Source: Azolla caroliniana (lineage: Eukaryota; Polypodiophyta). From it: 64,000 bases of DNA. Both the position numbers and the translations under genes were made by a program. Shown here piece after piece: positions 21,765 through 31,384 of this stretch. Each line of letters starts with the position of its first letter. Position 1 is the first letter of the stretch. The notes under the pieces were generated by a model that was given only the letters and a program-made list of their open reading frames with translations, did no database searches and had not been told where the DNA came from. The DNA lies in contig JBHGNT010000016.1 in the NCBI GenBank assembly GCA_043228905.1, positions 9,858,001 to 9,922,000 of the forward strand, given 5' to 3'.

Positions 21765-22100
21765 AATCGGAAACCGGCTGGTATGCAATCCGGAAACCGG
21801 CCGGTATGCAAAATCGGAACCGGAACCGGAACCGGCTGGCAAGCAAGACGGAACCGGTATGCAAACCAGAAACCGGCCGGTTAGCAAAACCAGAACCGAA
21901 ACTGGCAAGCAAACTGGAACCGGTTGGCAAGCAAAACCGCAACCGCAACCGCAACCGGCAAGCAAACCGGGACCGACCGGCAAGCAAAACTGGAACTGGA
22001 ACCGGCAAGCAAACCGCAACCGGCTGGCAAGCAAAACCGGAACTGGAATTGGCAAGCAAAATCGGAACCGGAACCGGCCGGCAAGCAAAATGGAACCAGC
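21765..22100 (+). repeat. CCGG-rich tandem array in gypsy-3 5' LTR
   Basis: Degenerate units built from AACCGGAACCGG and GGCAAGCAAA, period about 23-47 bp, about 335 bp in total. The 3' LTR array is about 200 bp longer. Confidence 0.9.
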
Positions 22101-22782
22101 TACTGGACGAGGTTGGACACGGACGGACGAAAGATTGGATCATGCAACAAACTAAAGTAAAGTGAAGAAAACTAAAGTAAAGGCCATGTGGACGCAAACA
22201 ACTAAAGTTGGAGTGCATGGAAAAAGTAAAGGTCATGTGGATAGTCACATGCAACCAAAAGAAAAAAGCTAGGCAACTAAAAGTAGAGGCAATGCAACAA
22301 AAAGTGGAATGGCTATGATCAAGGGAGAACTCCATATTTATTCCATTTTTTTTTCCTACACGAGGACTCACTCTCCATATTATCTTAATTTCTTTTCTTT
22401 TCTTTGGGAGCTCTCTTATATTATCGAAGCCAATAACCCTAATCTTCCCTACGGAAGCAATCTCTCAAGTAAACCATAATTTCCATACGGAAGCAATCTC
22501 TCAAAATCCAAAATTCCTTGTCAAAGCCATATCACTCAAGAATCATAATCTCTTATTTCCTCTAATCTATTATTCTAATCATCTCCATAAGATAAAACTT
22601 TTGTAATCCCAATCTTGGGATTGATTGTAATCTTTCTTTCCCTTTATTAATGAAATTTGTTAATCTTTATCAGTTTGTATTAATTGTTTAATATAATCAT
22701 AGGAATCTGATATCTTCCGGTCGGAGGCCCTAGGGTCCTGCCTCAAAGTTCACGTATCCTCGTTGTATTTACGCGACATCTT

Positions 22783-22800
22783 TGGTGAACTCGACGTGAA
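22783..22800 (+). other. gypsy-3 primer-binding site
   Basis: The sequence TGGTGAACTCGACGTGAA starts four bases after the LTR. It differs from the gypsy-1 site at one base. Confidence 0.8.
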
Positions 22801-22831
22801 ACGAGGCAGTAGGAGGATATCAAGTACGAAG

Positions 22832-25009
22832 ATGGCTTCGATAAGTGGAACTCAAGGAGAAGAATTGACGAAAGGCATGGTGTCCATCGTTGAATTCATG
22901 CTGAAAGAGAGAGATCGGGAGGCTTTAGTCGACAAAGCTGTTGACCGAACTGTGGAGATAGTTGGAAGATTCGGTGGGAAGAACATCACAAATTTCCTTG
23001 CTACCTACCGGAATGAGATGCAACAAAGAGATGTCCATGATCCAAAACAAATTTCAAGCTTTAAGCGTGTGGTAGAACCCGGGATCCGTGAGCGCGTGAT
23101 GGAGATCCAAAACGAGCATGCAACTTGGGCGAAGTTCGAAAGGGCTCTTCTCACTGAATACATGCTTGAAGACGCATCGCGGATGACTCGGCATACGTTA
23201 ATGAATTGGATCGAGAACAAAGGGAAGAATCTGTGTGCATCGGGAATTTATGCCGAATTCGACCAGAAGTACAACCGACTTCCGAGTGTCGAGCAACGAG
23301 TTCTCGACGAAGATAAAGTCTTACTATTCCTAAAGGAAATGGATGCGAAAGATCGGCGAGAATTGGGTAGTTTCTTGGAGGACGAAACACAACCAAATGG
23401 TTTGGTAGCGGACTGGACGGCGGTGAAGAAGGCTTGCAGCCGTTTTGATAAGTGGCGACAATGGCAAGAGGAACCTGAGGTCGAGAATCCACAATTGTGG
23501 AAGAAGGCACCTACGACGATTGAGCCTAGTAAGCTGATCAACAATTTCGACAAGAAAGCAATGGAGGAGTCTATAATCGAAGAGCTCTCCAAGAAGTTTG
23601 AAGCGGTATCGCTAGCCAACTTAGGTCGACGCGGGCCCAAGGGAAAAGAAGCGTATAGATGTGTGTGGTGCGATAGCTTTGAACACTCACGAAGGGAATG
23701 TGCTGACTTGCAAGATGCGATCCGCAAGAATGTCATCTATTTGGACGACAACATGATTCACTCGAGCGAAACCCGGAAGCCACTACGAGTGAACTTCGGA
23801 AGAGGTGGGCTGAAAAAGATTGTAGAAGAAGAAGATGCAAGGCATGTGGAGGCTATGCACTATGCCGCTTCGGCTGGGATACGAGTTGGAAAAGAGAATC
23901 TTAAAATGATCAAGCCAGGAGCTGGGTTTTGGCCAACGGTCTTCGAGTGCGAAGAAAAAGGCAAAATCAATTCGGAGGATCTAAAACTTGCTGACCGAAA
24001 CGTGCGACGAGCACCCGGATGGTCAGATCCAATCGACGAAAACACAAGCTTTGCGGAGGTTGTGTGTGACACCTATGAAGCCCTTGTCGAAGAGAAGAGG
24101 AAGAGAACCGGTGAAGAAGATGGCACATCAAAGCAACCTAACACAAGGAACGGAGGGAAAGAAGGGCCACCCCAACCTATCCCAAGAAAAGAGATTGGTG
24201 AAACAAACATGAAGCCCGGTGGATCGAGCCAACCTGCTCGGATGGAAGTCGAAGAATCAACGAAGAAAGGAAAAGAACGAGCGGCACCGACTTACAAGCT
24301 AATGTTGGACATAGAACAAACAACTAACTTGCGGAAGGTCCTTGAGGAGAAGGTTTTAGATAGTCATGTCGACCTTACCTTGAGAGAGCTACTTGGGATC
24401 GCGAAGAAGGAGTTCCATGATACTATCGTGGACCTTATTAAAAGGAAGCGGCAACAATCTAATGAAGAGGAGGTGAAAGCAAGTGCCATAACCATGGCAA
24501 GATCGGAAGAGGAGGAAGAAGAAGTAGTGGCAGATAGCCATTACTCGCGGCCTCATTGGGCAAGAGCAACAACGAAGACACCGGTGAAGATCGGGGAGAA
24601 GAAAGAGACTGTGGTCGCTTTGATTGACCATGGCTCAGAGATCAACCTCATGTCGACCGAGTTCTACAAGAAAGGAAGATGGCCGATTAATACAAACCAC
24701 GGATGGTAGATTCGAGCGGTGACGAAGGCTACGGAGGACTTGTACGGAGCTTGCCCCAACGTTAAAGTCACGATCGGGGATGTAGAGATTGATCAACACT
24801 TCTTCGTGCAAGACTCAGCTTCACATCCCGTCATCCTAGGACAACCATATATAACATCGTCCCGGATGGAGACCAAGGTGTTCGATAATGGAGCAGCCTT
24901 GGCGCGCGTCAAGAGTCTTGATAGTAAAAGATCCGTTCAATTCCTAACGGTTCAAGCTAATCATGAAAGGAACCGAGATAGCCTTGGAGGCGAATCCTCT
25001 GATTTTTAA
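22832..25009 (+). pseudogene. gypsy-3 gag-protease (one nonsense codon)
   Basis: The ATG at 22832 (MASISGTQ) follows the primer site by about 30 bases; the frame extends further upstream without an ATG. A capsid region comes first (residues 1-250), then a CCHC knuckle CVWCDSFEHSRREC at about residue 277, a linker, and a protease with ALIDHGSEINLMS (Asp-His-Gly at 24626-24634, about residue 599). An in-frame TAG at 24707-24709 replaces the Lys seen in gypsy-1 (HGWKIRA), an A-to-T change; the same frame continues to TAA at 25007-25009. It would make capsid, nucleocapsid and protease if that codon were read through. Pol starts in the -1 frame at 25003. Confidence 0.93.
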
Positions 25010-28000
25010 AGCGGACTATTGAAGCATGGGGCACAAATAGTCCGAGCAATCATAAGTCCCCACAAGGAAGCAAAGTGTGTGGATTGCAAGGAGAAGCAAC
25101 ATGTGTCACACCTGGCGGCGCATGCAAACTTAGACTACTCAACAAGAAGGAAAAGTGTCAGATACAAGACTTCGAGGAGGTGCTAAAAGAAGAAAGCATA
25201 ATCGAAGAAGAAGAATTCGTGTCATATATTCTGGAGGAAGCCTCATTTAACGACACCATCGGCGAAATCGAGGAAGTCATGGATTTGAGCTATCCTCACC
25301 ATCAACATGTGATTTCGGTTAACTCCGTCAACATGTATACTATCATCGATGAATATCATCGAGGCATCTTGATAGAGGAAGTCGAAGTCAACACAAAATA
25401 TAAAACTGTGGATAGGAAGAGCAAGCCAGTTGCAGTTCCGCTACCGGAAGATAGTTGGCAAAAGATGAAGGAAGTTGCAAAAGATCCAAGCTTAAGGAAC
25501 CCAAATACAATTGGTCACGTCTTCACTGAAGAGACGAAGGGAAAGCTACGAGTTGGAAGGGAGGATTTCCTCCTCCCTGAAGAGGAGTGGATGTTTCGTG
25601 GAATGCTTGAAAGACATGGGAAGACTTTCACGTTTTTCCCACAAGAAATCGGGTGTGCTAATCCAAGGACGGTAGAACCGACGGTGATCTTCACGGTGCC
25701 GCATGTGCCTTGGAATTTGAAACCGATACCGGTTCCGAGAGCACACCTACCGAAGCTGATCGAGCTCTTAAAGGAGAAGGTGAGGATGGGAATTCTAGAA
25801 CCGTCGAATGCTCCTTATTCTAATAGGTGGTTCACGGTGCCAAAGAAGAATGGATCGTTACGATTCATTCAAGATCTTCAACCCGTCAACAAGGTGACAA
25901 TTCGGAATGTTGGAATCAGTCCGAATGTGGATGAATTTGCCGAGGCGTTTGCGGGCCGGTCCATCTACTCCATCGGCGATCTTTACTCTGGCTACGATCA
26001 ATTCCAGTTGGCGGTCGACAGTCGTGACATTACAACCATGAGAACTCCAATCGGGTTGGTGTGGATGTGTACCTTACCTCAAGGCGCAACGAACTCGGTG
26101 GCTCATATGGTGAATGCCATGAACAAGGTCTTGAAGGATTGCATCCCGGATATCACGATGCCATTCTTAGATGATATTCTGATAAAAGGATGTTCGGATG
26201 AAGAGAAGGATGAATCAAAAGATAAGGATGGATGTAGAAAGTTCGTCATGGATCATATGAAAGATTGCGAGAAGGTGCTCCAAAGGCTCGAAGATGCGAA
26301 TTTGACATTTTCGGGAGAAAAATCCGCATTCGGGCAACCGGAGATCCTGGTGGTAGGTCACTTGTGTGGAGCATACGGTCGGAAGCCTTCGCCATCCAAG
26401 GTGAATGCAATCCAAGACATGAAAGAAGAATGTGTAACCCAAACGGAGGTTCGAAGATTCCTTGGAGCATGCACGTTTTATCATATTTGGATTCCACACT
26501 ACGCCCACATTGCTGAGCCATTATATGGTCTACTAAAGAAGAAGCGGATGTTCGAATGGACGAGCGAGCATACAATCGCCATCCGAAGGCTGAAGAAATT
26601 ATTGATGGAGGCACCTGCATTACGAAAAGCGGACTATTCATACAGCAAGCCCATTTTCGTGACTGTGGATACTAGTCCAATCGGAATTGGATGGGTTATC
26701 AACCAAGAAGATGAAGATTGCAACCGATATGCAATTCGGTTTGGCGCGAAAGTGTTAAGTGACAGACAAAGAAGGTATGCCCAAGTGAAGAGGGAGCTAT
26801 GGGGGATCGTTTGGGCAATCAAATCTGATCGTGATTACCTTATTGGAGCAGAAGTCATAATTGAGACAGATTGCCTACCAATTTTGGGTATGATATCTGG
26901 TTGTAATACACCGGATATTGCCATGTTGTGTTGGATTGCGTATATCAAATCACTCAACCCGGAGATCCGTCATGTAGCTGGGAAGCGTAATGTCGTTGCA
27001 GACATGCTATCACGAGCGAGATACGACGGAGAAGAAGATCGACATTCTGATGAAGATGATGTTGGCCTGGATTTCTTTGCAAGTTCCTATGCTTGGGTGT
27101 TGATTACTTTCATAGAAGAGGACTACGAAGGCGAATTCGTGGAGATCGGGAAATACTTAAGTTCTCTCCAAAAAGATGAATCATGGTTGACGGAAGACTT
27201 CCATAGAATTCGGAAGAAAGCATGCAAGTATTTCCTTAAGGATGGAGCTCTTTGGAAGCATGCAAAAAAGAAGAATGGGACTCCGATGAGAGTTGTCTGC
27301 AAGCTAGAAGACCAACAAAAACTAATGTCTGAATTTCATGATAGTGTTTTTGCAGGCCATCGAGGAATATGGGCTACGTTTGCGAAGCTTAAGGAGAAAT
27401 ATTGGTGGCCGGGCATCTACAAAGATGTAGCAACTTATGTGGAAACATGTAAGGAATGTCAGATGTTTTCGAATATTCGCCATCGAGATGGACTTCATCC
27501 GACTTACCCGTTGGCTATACATTACAAGTGGATGGTGGACATCGTGATGATGCCAATGGGGCGATGGCAGATGAAGTATCTTGTGCTCGCAAGAGAGGAT
27601 CTTACCAATCAAGTTGAAGGGCGAGCATTAAGAACTAAGGAGACATCATCGGTATGTCGATTCCTTCTTGAAGATGTTATTTGCAGATATGGATGTGTCG
27701 GCAAGATAGTGGCTGATAGAGGCGAGTTGGACGCCAATGAAGCTAGAGAATTCTTCTCGAGGATGGGAATCAAATTATCTCTTACCATGGCGTATAATCC
27801 GGAAGCAAATGGGAAGGTGGAACGTGGACATGGACCGATTGTGAAGGCTCTAGTGAAAGCTTGCCATGGGAAAATAGGAGAATGGCCACGTCTATTGCCA
27901 TTTGCATTATGGGCTGATAAGACTACTCATAGCACGGTGACGGGATACATGCCGGCAGAGCTCATATTCGGACAAAAGCCAATAATGCCGGTAGAACAAA

Positions 28001-28455
28001 GTATTATTTCATGGTTTGCATTGCCATGGCAAGATGAGATAAGTACAGAAGATCTTTTAGCATTGAGGATTCGACAATTAGAGTGGAATTTGGAAGATAT
28101 AGAGGTGGCTAAAGCGCGGCTAAAGAATGCAAGGCTAAAGAACAAGAAAGACTTCGATAAACGACATCGACTTCGGCCGAGGAAAATCGTTGAAGGAGAT
28201 TGGGTGCTAGTCTATGACAGTAGCCTAGATAACCGACATAGTACGGCTCGAAAATTCTCACAACAATGGTTTGGGCCATATGTGGTGAAGAAAGTGGAAG
28301 ATAATGCAACATATCATTTAGTAGAACTAGATGGTACACCACTTGCCTTGCCAATTGTCGGTAAAAGAATCAAGATCTTCAAGAGAAGAGATAGAATAGA
28401 AATTGGATTCGAAGCTTTTGACGATTTAGTCTTAAGCATCGATGAAAAATTATAG
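25003..28455 (+). CDS. gypsy-3 pol polyprotein (RT, RNase H, integrase)
   Basis: The frame is open from 25003 with no stop to 28455. No ATG sits at the start, which fits -1 frameshifting from gag-pro at GAT TTT TAA. Counting from 25075: RT about residues 200-430 with FLDD at 26164-26175; RNase H from about 530 (TVDTSPIGIGW, RELWG, ETDCLP, VADMLSR); HHCC zinc site about 755-795 (GHRGIWATF ... CKECQ); integrase core with Asp 822, Asp 881 and Glu 916, so 34 residues lie between the last two; GPY/F-like module near 1065 (WFGPYVV). No chromodomain. All catalytic residues I can identify are present, so this pol could be functional. Confidence 0.93.
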   Translation, partial: FLKRTIEAWGTNSPSNHKSPQGSKVCGLQGEATCVTPGGACKLRLLNKKEKCQIQDFEEVLKEESIIEEEEFVSYILEEASFNDTIGEIEEVMDLSYPHHQHVISVNSVNMYTIIDEYHRGILIEEVEVNTKYKTVDRKSKPVAVPLPEDSWQKMKEVAKDPSLRNPNTIGHVFTEETKGKLRVGREDFLLPEEEWMFRGMLERHGKTFTFFPQEIGCANPRTVEPTVIFTVPHVPWNLKPIPVPRAHLPKLIELLKEKVRMGILEPSNAPYSNRWFTVPKKNGSLRFIQDLQPVNKVTIRNVGISPNVDEFAEAFAGRSIYSIGDLYSGYDQFQLAVDSRDITTMRTPIGLVWMCTLPQGATNSVAHMVNAMNKVLKDCIPDITMPFLDDILIKGCSDEEKDESKDKDGCRKFVMDHMKDCEKVLQRLEDANLTFSGEKSAFGQPEILVVGHLCGAYGRKPSPSKVNAIQDMKEECVTQTEVRRFLGACTFYHIWIPHYAHIAEPLYGLLKKKRMFEWTSEHTIAIRRLKKLLMEAPALRKADYSYSKPIFVTVDTSPIGIGWVINQEDEDCNRYAIRFGAKVLSDRQRRYAQVKRELWGIVWAIKSDRDYLIGAEVIIETDCLPILGMISGCNTPDIAMLCWIAYIKSLNPEIRHVAGKRNVVADMLSRARYDGEEDRHSDEDDVGLDFFASSYAWVLITFIEEDYEGEFVEIGKYLSSLQKDESWLTEDFHRIRKKACKYFLKDGALWKHAKKKNGTPMRVVCKLEDQQKLMSEFHDSVFAGHRGIWATFAKLKEKYWWPGIYKDVATYVETCKECQMFSNIRHRDGLHPTYPLAIHYKWMVDIVMMPMGRWQMKYLVLAREDLTNQVEGRALRTKETSSVCRFLLEDVICRYGCVGKIVADRGELDANEAREFFSRMGIKLSLTMAYNPEANGKVERGHGPIVKALVKACHGKIGEWPRLLPFALWADKTTHSTVTGYMPAELIFGQKPIMPVEQSIISWFALPWQDEISTEDLLALRIRQLEWNLEDIEVAKARLKNARLKNKKDFDKRHRLRPRKIVEGDWVLVYDSSLDNRHSTARKFSQQWFGPYVVKKVEDNATYHLVELDGTPLALPIVGKRIKIFKRRDRIEIGFEAFDDLVLSIDEKL

Positions 28456-28522
28456 TAAACAAAAATGAATCCTCACCAAAATTGGCACATACCGGTGGAT
28501 GTGCAGGTTTGGTGGGGGTGAA

Positions 28523-29648
28523 TGTCGTGTGAATCTTCACACACTATGTAAAAAATAATGAAATAATTATTATATATTAGATTAGTAGCTTACTATAGAA
28601 AGATGGATATACTCAAGAGCTTCAAAATGTATTTTACTATATAAAAAATGGAGAAATACATATCAAGTTATGAGAAAATAAAGTTTGACAAGATAGGGAA
28701 ATTAGAACTATCCCACATAGATAGGAAAGTTAAGGCCCTTGCTATATAAACACCTTGAGCTCCCTCATTTTTCATTTGTGCTAAGAGCACTTTGGCCACT
28801 TTGTCTTGATGGATGATGGTGGCCAAATTCCCTAAAATTAGAAACCGACCGGTAAGCAAATCCGGAAACCGACCGGTAAGCAAATCCGGAAAACGGGTCC
28901 GGTAAGAAAATCCGGAAACCGGTCGGTAAGCAAATCCGGAAACTGGCCGGTATGCAATCCGGAAACCAGTCGGTATGCAAAACCGGAACCGGCCGGCAAG
29001 CAAACCAGAACCGGAACCGGCCGGCAAGCAAAACTGGAACTGGAACCAGTATGCAAAGTGGAAATCAGTCGGTAAGCAAAATCGGCAAACAAACCGGAAC
29101 CGGAACTGGCCGGCAAGCAAAACCGGAACTGGAACCGGTATGCAAACCGGAAACCGGCCGGTAAGCAAAACTGGAACCGGAACCGGCAAGCAAACTGGAA
29201 CCGGCCGGCAAGCAAAACCGGAACCGGAACCGGCAAGCAAACTGGAACCGGCCGGCAAGCAAAACCGGAACCGGAACCGGCAAGCAAACCGGGACCGGCC
29301 GGCAAGCAAAACCGGAACCGGAATTGGCAAGCAAAATCGGAACCGGAACCGGCTGGCAAGCAAAATGGAACCGGCTACCGGACGAGGTTGGACACGGACG
29401 GACGAAAGATTGGATCATGCAACGAACTAAAGTAAAATGAAGAAAACTAAAGTAAAGGTCATGTGGACGTATGCAACTAAAGTTGGAGTGCATGGAAAAA
29501 GTAAAGGTCATGTGGACAGTCACATGCAACCAAAAGAAAAAAGCTAGGCAACTAAAAGTAGAGGCCATGCAACAAAAAGTGGAAAGGCTATGATCAAGGG
29601 AGAACTCCATATTTATTCCATTTTTTTTTCCTACACGAGGACTCACTC
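28523..29648 (+). repeat. gypsy-3 3' LTR, truncated
   Basis: It begins TGTCGTGTGAATCTTCAC after a purine-rich tract and matches the 5' LTR up to ACTCACTC, then switches to copia-2 sequence. The last roughly 400 bases of LTR are missing. TATATAAA is at 28743-28750. Confidence 0.9.
28838..29375 (+). repeat. CCGG-rich tandem array in gypsy-3 3' LTR
   Basis: About 540 bp of units of 47 bp, each made of two related halves with CCGGAACCGG and GGCAAGCAAA. It is clearly longer than the array in the 5' LTR. Open frames on both strands here (CLPAGS and GKQNRN repeats) are products of the array. Confidence 0.92.
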
Positions 29649-29836
29649 ACCCTAGCTTAGTTGGTATATAAACCAACTCATTGTAATTGAGTCATCATTG
29701 GATGTATTTCATTTTGTTAATATCATATACACTTTTGTCTATCTCTCTCTCTCTCTCTCTCTGTGTTGTTACACACACACACATACGTTCACCTTCAGCT
29801 GCATTGCAACCACTCTTGCCTTCCCATTTCTTAACA
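29649..29836 (+). repeat. copia-2 5' LTR (3' part)
   Basis: It ends CTTAACA directly before the primer site. It contains (CT)n at 29742-29762 and (AC)n at 29771-29783. No TG start is evident at the junction with gypsy-3, so the LTR is probably truncated on the left. Confidence 0.65.
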
Positions 29837-29848
29837 TGGTATCAGAGC
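29837..29848 (+). other. copia-2 primer-binding site (initiator Met tRNA)
   Basis: Perfect TGGTATCAGAGC next to the LTR CA end. Confidence 0.93.
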
Positions 29849-29937
29849 GTGTGGTTGCCTGATCAAGCATTTTCGACCGTGTTATGCTACACACCGACAA
29901 TCAACAGAATTGGCCCATCAACAGAGAAGAAATCACC

Positions 29938-30807
29938 ATGAATACTCAAATGGGAAGTGCTCTTCCTACCGAGAAACTCGACAGAACAAACTTTGAATCT
30001 TGGGAATACAAGATGCATCAATATCTTGTCGGACAAGGCTCCTAGAGCTACATCGAAGGAGCTCACGAATCACACCCCAACCCAACACACGCCGACTATC
30101 CCAATTGGGAGCAGGCCTCAAGCCGTGTGTTGTATTGCCTTGCATCATGCATTCATGATCACATGCTTGGCTACATTCGAGAGGCAAAAACACCGAAGCA
30201 AGCGTGGGAAAATCTCAAAAAGATTTTCGCAGCCAACACGGCCGCACGCAAGCTCCAGCTTCATCAGGAGATGAATAGCATCCAACAGAGGGACATGTCA
30301 ATCTCAAGGTATACCTTGAAGATCAAGAAACTATGTGACGCCCTCGGATCGATCAACGTTGTCATTGACGATGACGAATTGTTGCAGATATGCCTCTAAG
30401 GCTTAGCAACACATTTCTGCGTGATTAGATCGGCTATTCTCGCAAGGGAGAACCCTCGCTCCTTCTTCCACCTTCAGTTGATATTTTTGGTCGAAGAGAA
30501 TCATGCCTGGCAGAGGAGCAACGCACCAGATAGACATATGCTCTACTCCTGGCCGGATGATAGAAGGAATTTCGGTCAAGGTCACAAAGGTCACTTCGGA
30601 CAAGGTCGTAATGATCGGCAAAATCAAGAGCGTAATTCTCACGAATGGCAAACGGATAGAAATGGTCCCAAAGAGTTCGACGGAAGGGTAGTCATAACGC
30701 CAGACCGAGCAATCGCCGAAACCCAGTCGAGTGCAGGTATTGCCGAAAACCCAGCCACTACGAAGAGGAGTGCTAGAAGAAGAAACGTGAGGCAGGCCAA
30801 CAACTAA
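29938..30807 (+). pseudogene. copia-2 gag
   Basis: The ATG at 29938 gives MNTQMGSALPTEKLDRTNF, related to copia-1 and -5 Gag. A TAG at 30043-30045 replaces the Trp of GYWSYVEG, a TAA is at 30397-30399, and the nucleocapsid is in another frame: a CCHC knuckle CRYCRKPSHYEEEC at about 30732-30773, followed at once by TAG (30774-30776) where Trp is expected. Non-functional. Confidence 0.9.
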
Positions 30808-30850
30808 CAAATTACTCCACGAACTCGGCGACTACGGCGACAGTGGCAGA

Positions 30851-31230
30851 ATGTTCATAATGAATCACGAAGTACACTCAATGTCTACATTTGCGACAAC
30901 TAGCACCTCCACTCCTAATACTGTATGGTTTGTCGATTCGGGAGCTTCCAATCACATGACTTCCCATGAAGATTCGTTTCAGGAATTACGGAAGCCCGAA
31001 CATCTTGGATATGTCGAAACAGCCGATGATACAACTCATCCAATACCACATATCGGGAATGTCCCATTTAGAAACGACGGCAAACAGACCTACCTCACGA
31101 ACGTACTGCATGTTCCCACCATCACGAAAAATCTGGTTTTGGTTGGCCAGATTGTAGAACAAGGAATGCAGGTACGCTTCAACAACGATAGGTGCTTCAT
31201 TGAAAAAGGCGATTATGTGCATCATGCTCG
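30851..31230 (+). pseudogene. copia-2 protease fragment
   Basis: It encodes FVDSGASNHMTS (protease active site) and the downstream LTNVLHVPTITKNL segment shared with copia-1. Homology stops around RCFIEKG. The remaining frame to 31330 reads into unrelated sequence. Confidence 0.85.
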
Positions 31231-31384
31231 GACTCAGATCCCAAAATTGGGAGTTACGGGTGAGAAATGGTTTTATCGCTTGTTTTTTGAATGGTATTTC
31301 CAATGGGGATTAACATTGGATTGTCCATGACAAGGACCCCACAACTTTCGAGGAAGCCATCAACATTGTACTTCGGTACCATAG

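Larger units (their letters stand above)
21453..22778 (+). repeat. gypsy-3 5' LTR
   Basis: It matches 28523-29648 from ATCTTCACACACTATG (21462) on. The first ten or so bases differ from the 3' copy, so the exact left edge is uncertain. It ends in GACA four bases before the primer site, giving about 1.3 kb. It contains a TATA box and a CCGG-rich tandem array (about 21765-22100). Frames such as 21742-22155 are array shadows. Confidence 0.88.
21453..29648 (+). mobile_element. gypsy-3: best-preserved Ty3/gypsy element
   Basis: Plus-strand element with 5' LTR (to 22778), primer site, gag-protease, a full pol frame, polypurine tract (28505-28522) and a 3' LTR from 28523 that is cut at about 29648 where copia-2 sequence begins. 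It is inserted at the end of gypsy-2. Protein sequence aligns with gypsy-1 and -2 over the whole length, but it is more AT-rich. The only obvious coding defect is one TAG in the protease region; the pol frameshift appears to be programmed. Confidence 0.93.
29649..31290 (+). mobile_element. copia-2: 5' fragment of a copia element
   Basis: LTR remnant, initiator-Met primer site, gag and the protease start, related to copia-1 and copia-5. Homology ends between about 31220 and 31320, where gypsy-4 gag sequence begins. No integrase, RT or 3' LTR is present. The right edge is uncertain by about 100 bases. Confidence 0.8.

Noticed and set aside
21742-22160. Several overlapping open frames encoding GKQNRN- or CLPAGS-type repeats on both strands
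   Set aside because: They come from the CCGG-rich tandem array in the gypsy-3 LTR; no start context, homology or non-repeat sequence supports a protein.
28668-29646. Long minus-strand frames (over 190 codons) rich in Cys, Pro, Phe and Arg
   Set aside because: They are array shadows in the 3' LTR of gypsy-3, open in several frames at once because the repeat lacks stops.
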